A stretch of 64,000 nt of DNA from Cellvibrio fontiphilus_A (GTDB taxonomy: Bacteria > Pseudomonadota > Gammaproteobacteria > Pseudomonadales > Cellvibrionaceae), in contig NZ_JBHRTF010000004.1 in NCBI RefSeq assembly GCF_042646205.1, positions 1,054,001-1,118,000 of the forward strand. The letters run 5' to 3'. Positions 25,421 through 33,249 of the stretch are shown here, one piece after another. Every line of letters begins with the position of its first letter. Position 1 is the first letter of the stretch. The notes beneath the pieces were generated by a model. It was not told the origin of the DNA, made no database searches, and saw nothing but the letters and a program-made list of their open reading frames with translations. The position numbers and the translations under genes are program-made.

Positions 25421-26992
25421 ATGGAAATTTCTGTCCTGAATCTGACGGATGCTATATCCCGTAACAGCCTCGTTACTACGGCATCATTGGCTCCAATCCC
25501 GGCGCCTGTCTCACCTGAAACGGTAGGCTCGCCTGCTGCGATTGTCACCATCAATCCGGTAATTGAACCCCCATTGGTTTATAACGAACCCCAGGTGGTA
25601 GCCACTTATCTGCGTGAAAATACCCAAGCTGGGCCTGCTGCCCAAGCGACCAATCAAGCGTTGATTAGCTCGCTTTCGCAGATTAAAAACGGCAAGGCGC
25701 CGGTTGTTGTTAGCAGTTTGTTTAGTCAGGTCGCCGCTTTGAGCCGCGAGACCAGTGAATACCGCAATGAGGCGCGCGAATTTCGTGTGCCACCCAAGGT
25801 TGAGGTGGAGAAATTTACTCCGGATTTTACTGTCGCCAAGGGTCGTCGAATTGAATCTGTCTTTCTCACTGTGCGCACTCGCGAGGGCGATAACATCAGT
25901 ATTCAATTTGGCCGCAATGCCAATCGCGATGGCACTTCAGTGATGACATTTTCGTTTGGAGTAAATGGCGAGCTGTCGGAAGCTGAGCAAAAAGCATTGG
26001 CGGCGATGATGGAAAAATTGGGTGCTATGGGCGATGAATTTTTTCGTGCTGACACCACTGAACTACGCGGTTTAAAAGAGATAAATACTGAGTTTATTGC
26101 TGGATTTAATTTCACCTTGCAGCGGTTTGACCCTGCTACAGATACTTATGTGGAACACAGCTATGAATTTAGTGTGGATGAGGTGGCGCAAACCCAGACC
26201 CTGCGCGCGAAGGATGTGAAGGGTTACAGTTTGGATATTACCACCCAATTGCAAAGTTTGGCGGGTACTCCCAACCTTGAACATAATGTGTTGCAGCAAT
26301 ATTTGGATTTGATAGCGCAGGCCGGCGATGAGAGCAAAGCGCCCAATGTATCCAAGCGTTTTATGATGGATGCATTCAATTCAATATTCGGTGGTTTTTT
26401 GCAGCCTGTGGTTGAAACTGAATATGTAGTTGAAACCGAGCCAGCAGCTGTTGATGCGGCGCAAAAAGCCATTGCTGCATTTGATTCCGGTATGCCGGAT
26501 TTCACCGCTAATTTCCGCTCGCCGGTGTATCACAACCCGGGTTTCTATTCCCAAGTTGCCGCCATGACCTTAACCTTGGAGCAGCAAACCCGTCAGGAGC
26601 AAACAGGCGAAAACTTGCTGATCAAACAAGATACCCGCTATGACCTCAGTTACAGCAAATTTGAGGCTATTCCTAATAATTCGCTGGATATGCTGGGCGC
26701 AAATTACACCTATGTCAGCGTGCATGAAACCGCAGAGACCAGCCGAATGCTTTCCATGACGGGTGATAGAGTGAACAACCTCTGGGTGGAGCAGCAAGCC
26801 AACAAAGAAACTGAGCGCCAGCAGTTTGAAAATTTCAAATTGATTGAGCGCGAGGCTTATGAATATGGTGATAGACGGTTGCAGGAATATGCGGAACTAC
26901 TGGAAAAACTTAACCTGAATAACCAGCACCGGGGTGTGGATGAATTATTAATTGCCAGCAAAGAAAAATTATTTCTAAGTTTGAATTTCTAA
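25421..26992 (+). CDS. Conserved uncharacterised protein, 523 residues
   Basis: I do not recognise a characterised family. The ATG has GGAG upstream at a workable distance. There is no signal peptide or membrane segment. The N-terminal 130 residues are Pro/Ala-rich and low in structure; a central region (SVFLTVRTREGDNISIQFG, FSFGVNGELSEAEQKALAAMMEKLGAMGDEFF) has a beta-rich then helical pattern, which I recall from uncharacterised proteins of marine gammaproteobacteria. The C-terminus (WVEQQANKETERQQFENFKLIEREAYEYGDRRL) is strongly helical and charged, possibly a coiled coil. It is monocistronic, between trehalase and a convergent deacetylase with a shared hairpin. Confidence 0.75.
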   Translation: MEISVLNLTDAISRNSLVTTASLAPIPAPVSPETVGSPAAIVTINPVIEPPLVYNEPQVVATYLRENTQAGPAAQATNQALISSLSQIKNGKAPVVVSSLFSQVAALSRETSEYRNEAREFRVPPKVEVEKFTPDFTVAKGRRIESVFLTVRTREGDNISIQFGRNANRDGTSVMTFSFGVNGELSEAEQKALAAMMEKLGAMGDEFFRADTTELRGLKEINTEFIAGFNFTLQRFDPATDTYVEHSYEFSVDEVAQTQTLRAKDVKGYSLDITTQLQSLAGTPNLEHNVLQQYLDLIAQAGDESKAPNVSKRFMMDAFNSIFGGFLQPVVETEYVVETEPAAVDAAQKAIAAFDSGMPDFTANFRSPVYHNPGFYSQVAAMTLTLEQQTRQEQTGENLLIKQDTRYDLSYSKFEAIPNNSLDMLGANYTYVSVHETAETSRMLSMTGDRVNNLWVEQQANKETERQQFENFKLIEREAYEYGDRRLQEYAELLEKLNLNNQHRGVDELLIASKEKLFLSLNF

Positions 26993-27027
26993 GCTTGATC
27001 CTTTGATGTGGAAATAACCAGAGCCAA

Positions 27028-27064
27028 CGGCAAACACCCAAAGGCATTGCGAGGGTGTTTGCCG
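27028..27064. terminator. Bidirectional terminator-like hairpin between convergent genes
   Basis: CGGCAAACACCC (27028-27039) pairs perfectly with GGGTGTTTGCCG (27053-27064), a 12-bp stem with a 13-base loop. There is no clear T-run, but it sits exactly between two convergent stop codons. Confidence 0.6.
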
Positions 27065-27073
27065 CTGTATTAT

Positions 27074-27889
27074 TTAGTTCAGTTTTTTCTGCTCTTCTTT
27101 TACATACTTCATGATGTTGATGAAAGTATCTGTCCAGTAAGTGTCTTTATTGTCAGCGAGATATTTTAATAATTCCTCGTGGGCTTCATTGGAAATGCTC
27201 AAATGGTCGCCGCCAATACCATGAAAAGTAAAATTCATCATGGTGCCTTTAGCGGCAGCTTCTTTAACCAGCGCGATCAATTCTTGCCCGCTGACATTTG
27301 CCGGAGTGGCTACTACAACCGCGTAAGGGTCCAGGGTTTTCATATCGGGTACTACTGTACCAAACGCTGCTTTGGCGGCGACAAATTCGCTTTTTACTAA
27401 AGGCAAATACGGGGTGCCGCCGGCATTGAGATCGCCGCAGGGAGTGGTGAAGGTGCGCTCGGTTTTACCGTCAATCGCATGCAACATTGTGTTGCCTACA
27501 CGAATTTGTGCGGCTAATTGGGTAGCGCTGACTTTGTCCAAATCATTTTCAGGGTGAACCCATTCGCGCCCGGCACCTTTGCGTGAGCATTGGTGAAACA
27601 GTGTGTGGTTTGCCAATTCATGGCCATTCACTGCGGCTTTACGCCATTCCGCCATGCGCGTGGCCACTGTGTCTGCGCTCAGGGTTAAATAAAAGCTGCC
27701 TTTCAAGCCGTATTTATCCAATGCAGGTATAGCGTTATCTAATTGGGATGGCACGGCATCGTCATAGGCGAGGTTAATCGCTGCTTTGGTGTCATTGGGC
27801 CATTGGAAATTTTTGTCGGCAGCGAAACTTGAATGGCTTCCGGCGACCAGGCCCAGACCGATTAAGAATGGAATTATTTTTTTTGTCAT
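27074..27889 (-). CDS. Exported polysaccharide deacetylase family protein
   Basis: A 271-residue NodB-homology protein with a signal peptide (cleavage after SFA, residue 23). The metal site is visible as YDD (Asp43, Asp44) and the HTLFH pair (His95, His99); the RTFTTPCGD segment corresponds to the later conserved Arg/Pro motif. It is periplasmic or secreted and probably deacylates a glycan; the substrate is unknown. It is distinct from the deacetylase at 10184-11104, which differs in motif spacing. Its upstream neighbour is the 316-base gap before a small plus-strand gene. Confidence 0.83.
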   Translation of the reverse strand: MTKKIIPFLIGLGLVAGSHSSFAADKNFQWPNDTKAAINLAYDDAVPSQLDNAIPALDKYGLKGSFYLTLSADTVATRMAEWRKAAVNGHELANHTLFHQCSRKGAGREWVHPENDLDKVSATQLAAQIRVGNTMLHAIDGKTERTFTTPCGDLNAGGTPYLPLVKSEFVAAKAAFGTVVPDMKTLDPYAVVVATPANVSGQELIALVKEAAAKGTMMNFTFHGIGGDHLSISNEAHEELLKYLADNKDTYWTDTFINIMKYVKEEQKKLN

Positions 27890-28205
27890 GTGTATTGTCT
27901 CTGATATTTATCGATTCATTTTACTGAATGCGAGTGTTGATGAATAAACTTGCGTATTGATGGGCGGTGTTTGGCAAAGCGCGATTATTATTGGGTATTG
28001 CTCATTTTTCTGCTGCTAACCATTTTCTGTTGCTAACGATAGTCCCTGTCGTATTAATTCGCCAGACCATAGCTGGGCTTTTGTATTGCAAACTGTGTGA
28101 ATATTTGTAAGGAATTTAGGTGTTATTTGGGTGGCTTGGCCAATAGCTGGACTACACTCAATTTATAGGCACTCTCCCGTTAATTGTGTAGTAAGGAGTA
28201 GATTT
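27890..28205. other. 316-bp divergent intergenic region
   Basis: No gene found. It contains an abutting direct repeat (28003-28037) and must hold promoters for the deacetylase (minus) and the small protein (plus). I could not assign -10 or -35 elements with confidence. Confidence 0.5.
28003..28037 (+). repeat. Abutting direct repeat, two 17-18 bp copies
   Basis: CATTTTTCTGCTGCTAAC (28003-28020) is directly followed by CATTTTCTGTTGCTAAC (28021-28037): the second copy lacks one T and has one C to T change. A paired regulator site or a simple duplication are both possible. Confidence 0.7.
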
Positions 28206-28535
28206 ATGTCGTTAAAAGATTTGGTTGGCGAGTGGGAAAAACAAGCGCAAGGCACCATGACCAAAGATACTTATACGGTGCACCTCACTATTCAAGATGC
28301 TGCGCGTATTGATGCGCTAGCGGAAATGTACCCCAAGCGCACCAAGGAGCAATTAATTCGCGAGCTGTTATCAGTGGCATTGAATATGGTGGAAGAAAGT
28401 TTCCCTTATGTGCAGGGGAATAAAGTGGTCGCTACCGATGAAATGGGCGATCCCATTTATGAGGATATTGGCCCTGAACCACGTTTTATGAAATTGCTGG
28501 AAAAACACTTACACAAACACCAAACCCAAACTTAG
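28206..28535 (+). CDS. Small conserved protein of unknown function
   Basis: A 109-residue protein. ATG 28206 has AAGGAG at ideal spacing, so the 25-codon upstream extension of the frame is rejected. The sequence has a helical N-terminus (SLKDLVGEWEKQAQG), a ribbon-helix-helix-like middle (YTVHLTIQDAARIDALAEMYPKR, then EQLIRELLSVALNMVEESF), and a conserved tail (VVATDEMGDPIYEDIGPEPRFM). I recall near-identical small proteins in Pseudomonas under uninformative names; the pattern suggests possible DNA binding, but no function is established. It converges with the MATE gene with an 8-base gap. Confidence 0.8.
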   Translation: MSLKDLVGEWEKQAQGTMTKDTYTVHLTIQDAARIDALAEMYPKRTKEQLIRELLSVALNMVEESFPYVQGNKVVATDEMGDPIYEDIGPEPRFMKLLEKHLHKHQTQT

Positions 28536-28543
28536 GTGTGCGT

Positions 28544-29950
28544 TTAATGAGTCAGTGCGCCGTTGGTGATGCTGCGGCGCAATTGGGGCAGATAAATACC
28601 GAGCGTCACCGCCCGCGCTAGTACATAAATTATAAATGCCAGCCATAACCCCTGGTTGCCTAGCCAAAGGGCTAGTGGCCAGGCGCTGGCAAGAAATACC
28701 AGCAGCGAAGCCAGGGCTGCGTTGCGCATGGCGCGGCTGCCGGTGGCACCGATAAAAATGCCATCCAACTGAAACGCCATAAACGACAGCAACACATAAG
28801 CTGCCGCATAGGGCAGGTAAGCTATTGCTTGCGCGCGTATTGCCTCGTTGGGCGTCAGCGCATTAATCGCCAGCGGGCCAAACACCAGCAATAACAACAT
28901 CAACCCCAGCGCACAGCTGGCGGCAATTTGGGTTGAGGTAATTATCACCCGATCAAATAACTGGCGATTGCGCGCACCTATGGCTTTGCCCACCAGTGAC
29001 TCCAGTGCAAAGGCAAAACCATCCAGAAAAAACGCCGCGAAGGATAAAAATTGCAGCAGTATGTGATTGGCCGCGAGGGTGTTATCGCCAAACACTGCAC
29101 TCTGGTTGGCAAACCAGCCGAAGCCGGCGAGCATAAATAGCGTGCGCCACATAATGTCGCTATTAATTTTCAGTGTGGTGAGCAGGGCGCTGCGCTGGAA
29201 AATGTGCGACCAGCTAAAAAATGGTTCCGACGTTGATGAACCCTGTGGTTGACCCGATGTGGCTTGTTGCCGGCGGAGTAACCGCCATAACAACCAGGCG
29301 CCGGTAAGGGCACAAGTCCATTCAGATATCACTGTACCTAGGGCAATGCCGCGCACACCCCAGTCAAAACCCAGTACAAAAACCACATCCAGAATCAGGT
29401 TCAAACCATTCAACAACAATTGCAATGCCAGCAATTGTCGCGTGTGCCCAAGGCCTATGAGGGTGCCCATAATGGCGTAACTGGCGAGTGTTGCCGGTGC
29501 GCCCCAAATGCGGGTTTGCATATAAACCTGCGCTGTTTGTTCAACGGCGGCGCTGCCATCCAGTAACCAAAAAGCGAGCAGGCTGAGCGGGTATTGCAGC
29601 AGGAGCAACAGCAATCCAATCGCTACTCCCAAGACCAATGCACGCCCGTAGGCGGTGCGTACCTCGCGATAATCGCCTGCACCTGCCGCCTGTGCGGTAA
29701 AGCCGCTGGTGCCCATGCGTAAAAAGCCAAAACCCCAAAATAGAAAGCTGAAAATCAGTGAACCCAGGGCTATGGCACCCAGGTCGGCGGCGCTTCCGGT
29801 GTGGCCAATCACGGCGGTATCCACTATGCCCAGCAGTGGAACGGCGGCATTGGCGAGGATAATGGGAAAGGCTAAACGCAAAATATCAGTGCGGCTTGCT
29901 GCAGCAAAAGGCGAGGATGGCGTTTGCGCAGATACATCGGGCGAGTTCAT
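28544..29950 (-). CDS. MATE family efflux transporter, DinF type
   Basis: A 468-residue multidrug and toxic compound extrusion protein with twelve membrane segments in two six-helix halves, both opening with a similar pattern (RLAFPIILANAAVPLLGIVDTAVIGH in the first). The motif and GFLRMGTSGFTAQAAGAGD place it in the DinF subfamily, which exports cationic drugs or organic acids with Na+ or H+ exchange. The frame is open to 30040; ATG 29950 is chosen because it leaves a short cytoplasmic N-terminus as in the family. Substrate is unknown. Confidence 0.88.
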   Translation of the reverse strand: MNSPDVSAQTPSSPFAAASRTDILRLAFPIILANAAVPLLGIVDTAVIGHTGSAADLGAIALGSLIFSFLFWGFGFLRMGTSGFTAQAAGAGDYREVRTAYGRALVLGVAIGLLLLLLQYPLSLLAFWLLDGSAAVEQTAQVYMQTRIWGAPATLASYAIMGTLIGLGHTRQLLALQLLLNGLNLILDVVFVLGFDWGVRGIALGTVISEWTCALTGAWLLWRLLRRQQATSGQPQGSSTSEPFFSWSHIFQRSALLTTLKINSDIMWRTLFMLAGFGWFANQSAVFGDNTLAANHILLQFLSFAAFFLDGFAFALESLVGKAIGARNRQLFDRVIITSTQIAASCALGLMLLLLVFGPLAINALTPNEAIRAQAIAYLPYAAAYVLLSFMAFQLDGIFIGATGSRAMRNAALASLLVFLASAWPLALWLGNQGLWLAFIIYVLARAVTLGIYLPQLRRSITNGALTH

Positions 29951-30058
29951 TGAAGGGCTCTTGGGGAATATCTTTTGGGAAAAGTAGGGGATTGTAGAGC
30001 TAAAACCGGCGGGTTTGCGTATTGAATGGATCACTAGCAATCAAGCACTGGAGAAAAT

Positions 30059-30250
30059 ATGTCGTTAACACACCAAGCTCATGCACAGGAATCGCAGGCA
30101 TCTGCACAGTCTGCCTCATCGCATGCCAGTAATACGCAGTTGCCACCACGTTTGCCCTGCCGTGGTTGCCTGCCGACCTGCTCGAATTACGCAACCTGCG
30201 ATGGCAAGCCCTGGCGGGAAGTGGGACAGGCTCACTCCATCAAGCACTGA
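30059..30250 (+). CDS. Small Cys-rich protein, 63 residues
   Basis: A small plus-strand gene with GGAGAAAAT right before its ATG, in the gap between the MATE gene and exbD. The N-terminal half is Gln/Ser/Ala-rich and probably disordered; the C-terminal half has four cysteines spaced C-x2-C-x3-C-x5-C (residues 34, 37, 41, 47) followed by DGKPWR. The spacing suggests a small metal- or cluster-binding site. No function is known to me; I treat it as real because of its ribosome site and the compact Cys motif. Confidence 0.6.
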   Translation: MSLTHQAHAQESQASAQSASSHASNTQLPPRLPCRGCLPTCSNYATCDGKPWREVGQAHSIKH

Positions 30251-30292
30251 GCCGTTTTAAAACTGAGCTGTTTTTAAACTAGGCTGTGCTTC

Positions 30293-30322
30293 AAAAAAAC
30301 AAACCCGGCTAGTTGCCGGGTT
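30293..30322 (-). terminator. Rho-independent terminator of tonB-exbB-exbD
   Basis: On the minus strand AACCCGGC pairs with GCCGGGTT, followed by a seven-base T-run. The stop codon of exbD lies in the stem-loop itself, so the terminator starts inside the coding region. Confidence 0.88.
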
Positions 30323-30722
30323 CGGTGACAAATCCTAATTTCAAAATGCCCGCTCGCTGTACCGCGGCCATAGTTTGTATCACATGTTCATAGGCAGCAG
30401 CCTTGTCGCCGCGAATATGGATCTCTGGCTGGGGCTGTTTGCTGGCTTCCCCGGCCAAGCGTAGTTCCAGTTCCTCTGTGCTCACCTGGGTTTCGTTCCA
30501 GAAAATCTTGCCTTCTGCATTGACCGCCAGGTTGATGGTTTCCGGTTTCAGCTCGTTGGGGGTGTTGTCGGCACGGGGTAAATCCACTTTTACCGAGTGG
30601 GTTAATACTGGCACAGTGATAATGAAAATAATCAGCAATACCAACATAACGTCCACCAGTGGCGTCATGTTGATTTCACTCATTACTTCGCTGTCGTCGT
30701 CGAGACCGCCGCCAAATGCCAT
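30309..30722 (-). CDS. exbD: Biopolymer transport protein ExbD
   Basis: A 137-residue ExbD with a single membrane helix (PLVDVMLVLLIIFIITVPVL) after a short cytoplasmic start; the Asp in this helix is the conserved proton-path residue. The rest is the periplasmic domain. With ExbB it forms the proton-driven motor that energises TonB. It starts three bases after the stop of exbB, indicating translational coupling. It is the last gene of the tonB-exbB-exbD operon. Confidence 0.92.
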   Translation of the reverse strand: MAFGGGLDDDSEVMSEINMTPLVDVMLVLLIIFIITVPVLTHSVKVDLPRADNTPNELKPETINLAVNAEGKIFWNETQVSTEELELRLAGEASKQPQPEIHIRGDKAAAYEHVIQTMAAVQRAGILKLGFVTEPGN

Positions 30723-30725
30723 GGC

Positions 30726-31442
30726 TTAACCCTCTTTTCGCGCGCTGAGTTTGGTGATGCTGCCTTTGTTTTGCATTGGGCTACCGGTGATGAAGTAGGC
30801 GTGCAGCTGGTGGGCAAAACGGTTCAACTTATTCAGCACCCCTTTGTTGGCGCGCGTGAGGGCGTTGTAACCCAGCACCGCCGGAATCGCTACCGCCAAG
30901 CCAAACGCAGTCATGATCAAGGCTTCACCCACGGGGCCGGCGACCTTATCGATACTCGCCTGACCGGAAACACCAATCCCCACCAGCGCATGGTAAATGC
31001 CCCACACAGTACCAAACAGGCCCACAAAGGGCGCGGTGGAGCCGACCGAGGCGAGAATCGCCAAACCGCGCTGCAAGCGCTCGGCACTTTCATCGATGGA
31101 GCCGCGCAAACAGGCGGTCAGCCAATCAGCCAGGGGCAGGTGGCCATGCAGGTCATCTTTGTGGTTGCTGTGGTGATCCAGCGCTGCCTGGCCTTCTTCC
31201 GCCAAATGGCGAAAGGGTGTGGAGCGATCCTCACCCAAGGTGCGCAAGCCCTCGGCAAAGCTTTGGGCGTGCCAGAAATCGTTCAGGCCCTGCGCCGGGC
31301 GACGCAGCCGCCAGAGGCCCCAAGCGCGCACCACAATCACCCACCAACTGGCGATGGACATAAGAAGCAACATAATGGCAACGCCTTTGATTAACGCGTC
31401 GCCCTGTTCCCAAATGGAAGCTATGCCGTAGGGTGAATCCAT
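30726..31442 (-). CDS. exbB: MotA/TolQ/ExbB proton channel family protein
   Basis: A 238-residue ExbB with three membrane segments: one near residue 20 (IMLLLMSIASWWVIVV) and two in the conserved C-terminal block (LAILASVGSTAPFVGLFGTVWGIYHAL and GEALIMTAFGLAVAIPAVLGYNAL). The GSTAPFVGLFGTVWGI motif is diagnostic for the TolQ/ExbB/MotA family. The association with tonB and exbD makes ExbB, not TolQ, the right name. GAGG lies before the start. Confidence 0.92.
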   Translation of the reverse strand: MDSPYGIASIWEQGDALIKGVAIMLLLMSIASWWVIVVRAWGLWRLRRPAQGLNDFWHAQSFAEGLRTLGEDRSTPFRHLAEEGQAALDHHSNHKDDLHGHLPLADWLTACLRGSIDESAERLQRGLAILASVGSTAPFVGLFGTVWGIYHALVGIGVSGQASIDKVAGPVGEALIMTAFGLAVAIPAVLGYNALTRANKGVLNKLNRFAHQLHAYFITGSPMQNKGSITKLSARKEG

Positions 31443-31503
31443 AAAAACCTCGTTCTAACCGTAAAATGGTCAAAGTAGTTGTGATAACAAAAAGTATAAA
31501 AAA

Positions 31504-32139
31504 TCAGTTCAACGCAAACTCAAGGGGCTGTTCGTACCAAAAATCGATGGCTTTGCCGCCTTGAGTGGCCGGTTGGTAACGCCAATGTTTAACCGCGTTG
31601 ATGGCGGCTTCGTCCAGTCGTTTAAAACCGCTGGACGTTTTAAGTTTGATCTCCCCGACACTGCCATCGGCGCGGATCAGAATCTCCAGCAGTACCAAAC
31701 CCTCTTCACGCAAACGGCGCGACAAGCTGGGGTAGGCGGGTGCGGGGTTGCTGATTTGGCCCGCATCGGCGCGCGGAGGAACCACTGGTGCCGGTGCAGC
31801 AGGCGCAGGTTCGGCCGGTTTTGCCACCGGCGGTGGCGGTGCTGGTTCAGGCTCCGGCGCTTTTACTGCGCGCTCGGAAGGTGGCGCCTTGGGCAGCGGC
31901 TTTGGTTTAGGCTTGGGGGCAGGCTCCGGCTTTTTTTCTGGCGGTGGCGGAGGTGGCAAAGGTTCCGGCGGTGGCGGAGTTGGCTCAGGTTCCGCCATCA
32001 CAATCACGCCTTGGATGGTTGGTTGCACAACTTCCACTGGCGCCGGTGCCGGCTTGGCCATAATCACGGCAGCCAATACCCCAATGTGCAGCCCTGCAAC
32101 GAGCAAAAACGAAATCAATGAGCTGTGTTTGGGTGACAT
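31504..32139 (-). CDS. tonB: Energy transducer TonB
   Basis: A 211-residue TonB. One N-terminal membrane anchor (SLISFLLVAGLHIGVLAAVIM with the conserved His) is followed by a long Pro/Glu/Lys/Ala-rich spacer (about residues 50-125) that spans the periplasm, and the C-terminal TonB domain (YPSLSRRLREEGLVLLEILI, KTSSGFKRLDEAAINAVKHWRYQPA). It transmits ExbB/ExbD energy to the TonB-dependent receptors, four of which are in this window. A Fur-box match lies 41 bases upstream, so iron limitation probably induces the operon. Confidence 0.95.
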   Translation of the reverse strand: MSPKHSSLISFLLVAGLHIGVLAAVIMAKPAPAPVEVVQPTIQGVIVMAEPEPTPPPPEPLPPPPPPEKKPEPAPKPKPKPLPKAPPSERAVKAPEPEPAPPPPVAKPAEPAPAAPAPVVPPRADAGQISNPAPAYPSLSRRLREEGLVLLEILIRADGSVGEIKLKTSSGFKRLDEAAINAVKHWRYQPATQGGKAIDFWYEQPLEFALN

Positions 32140-32179
32140 TGGAGAAAAAAGTGCCTGCTAGGGTGAAGTATCAATTGTT

Positions 32180-32198
32180 GTTAATGATAATTCTTCTC
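32180..32198 (-). promoter_or_regulatory. Fur box upstream of tonB
   Basis: This 19-mer matches the Fur consensus at 15 of 19 positions (TAATGATAAT core), by eye, just upstream of tonB. Confidence 0.75.
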
Positions 32199-32237
32199 AA
32201 ATGCAAAGGCAAGACGAATCCTTTCGTCGGGTAATGC

Positions 32238-33104
32238 CTAAAACTTCAATGCGCTGTGATTAAACAGCTCGGATTCGATGAAGGTCAGCAGTTTCCGATA
32301 ACCCGCATTCAGGGTGCGGCGTGCTTCGCGCACATCCACGTAATAAGCGGCGCGCTGACCGTGGTAATCCACCACCGGCCCCAGCTGGGTGCAGTGAATG
32401 CCCACAAATTTCAGGCTGCGCGCCAGGCGTGGCTCCATCATCAAATAAATATGAAAGCGTCGGGTTTTGTGGCACAGGGCCATGGCCGACAAATAAAGGC
32501 TCACTGCAATGTAGGGGAAGGCGCGCATCTCATGCGCTGAGAAAGTTTCCTCGTTAATTACACCCAGTGCCGCGCCGTCCTGTTGGTCTGATTGCCGTTT
32601 ACGAAATTGGGCGGGAACGGCCAGTCGCGATAACTCGCAGATCTGATGCGGCAAAAAGTGGTGGGGCGCAAGGGTTTCGTGGGTGATTGCATGGGCGCAA
32701 TATTTCTGCAAAGGCAGTAATTCGTCCTGCTGTTTGGTGGTGATAACACGCACGGTGCCGGCGAGTTGATTGCTATTGAGGTGGCGAATAGCGCAGTGCA
32801 CTGAGCGCTGGTCAAAATCATCCTGTTCGATTTGCTCGGGTTTGGTGTCCTCAAAATGCAGTTCTTCGCAATAGACCTTGTGGCGCAATTGATAGACTTC
32901 GTGTTTCAACTCTTCGCTGAGCGCAAGCTGTGGTCGCAGGTATTGCGAGAAGTGTTTTGCGATTGCGGTGGCATCCTCGCGGCCAATGGCACCGGTGGCG
33001 GCTTTGGTGGCTGAGTTGTTGGTTGAGTTGGTGATTGAGTTGTCAGGTGGGGACTGGGTAGCTTGCTGCTCTAACGGCTGGCTGGGCAATGCTTGTGTCT
33101 TCAT
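32238..33104 (-). CDS. PEP-CTERM/exosortase-associated acyltransferase (autoinducer-synthase-like)
   Basis: A 288-residue protein related to LuxI-type acyl-homoserine-lactone synthases through the GNAT-like fold. The segment VYQLRHKVYCEELHFE is the diagnostic N-terminal block with conserved Arg and Glu; TVRVITT, ICELSRLAV and the middle region match the PEP-CTERM/exosortase system-associated acyltransferase family. Such proteins normally sit in exosortase gene clusters; none is seen in this window, so the gene is an orphan here. The first 45 residues are low-complexity Thr/Asn/Gln-rich. ATG 33104 has AAGGA upstream. Signal-molecule synthesis is possible but unproven. Confidence 0.75.
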   Translation of the reverse strand: MKTQALPSQPLEQQATQSPPDNSITNSTNNSATKAATGAIGREDATAIAKHFSQYLRPQLALSEELKHEVYQLRHKVYCEELHFEDTKPEQIEQDDFDQRSVHCAIRHLNSNQLAGTVRVITTKQQDELLPLQKYCAHAITHETLAPHHFLPHQICELSRLAVPAQFRKRQSDQQDGAALGVINEETFSAHEMRAFPYIAVSLYLSAMALCHKTRRFHIYLMMEPRLARSLKFVGIHCTQLGPVVDYHGQRAAYYVDVREARRTLNAGYRKLLTFIESELFNHSALKF

Positions 33105-33249
33105 AAAATCCTTGGCACGAAAAAAGTGAATCAAAAGGTGACTTGGGTCTGACGGGTATCGCCTAAATCGATGGGTGTTATACTCGGCCCTCCTTGTAAC
33201 AGAGTCGCTTTAAAGGCTCCACTGTTTAACATTATTTTTGCAGGACATT

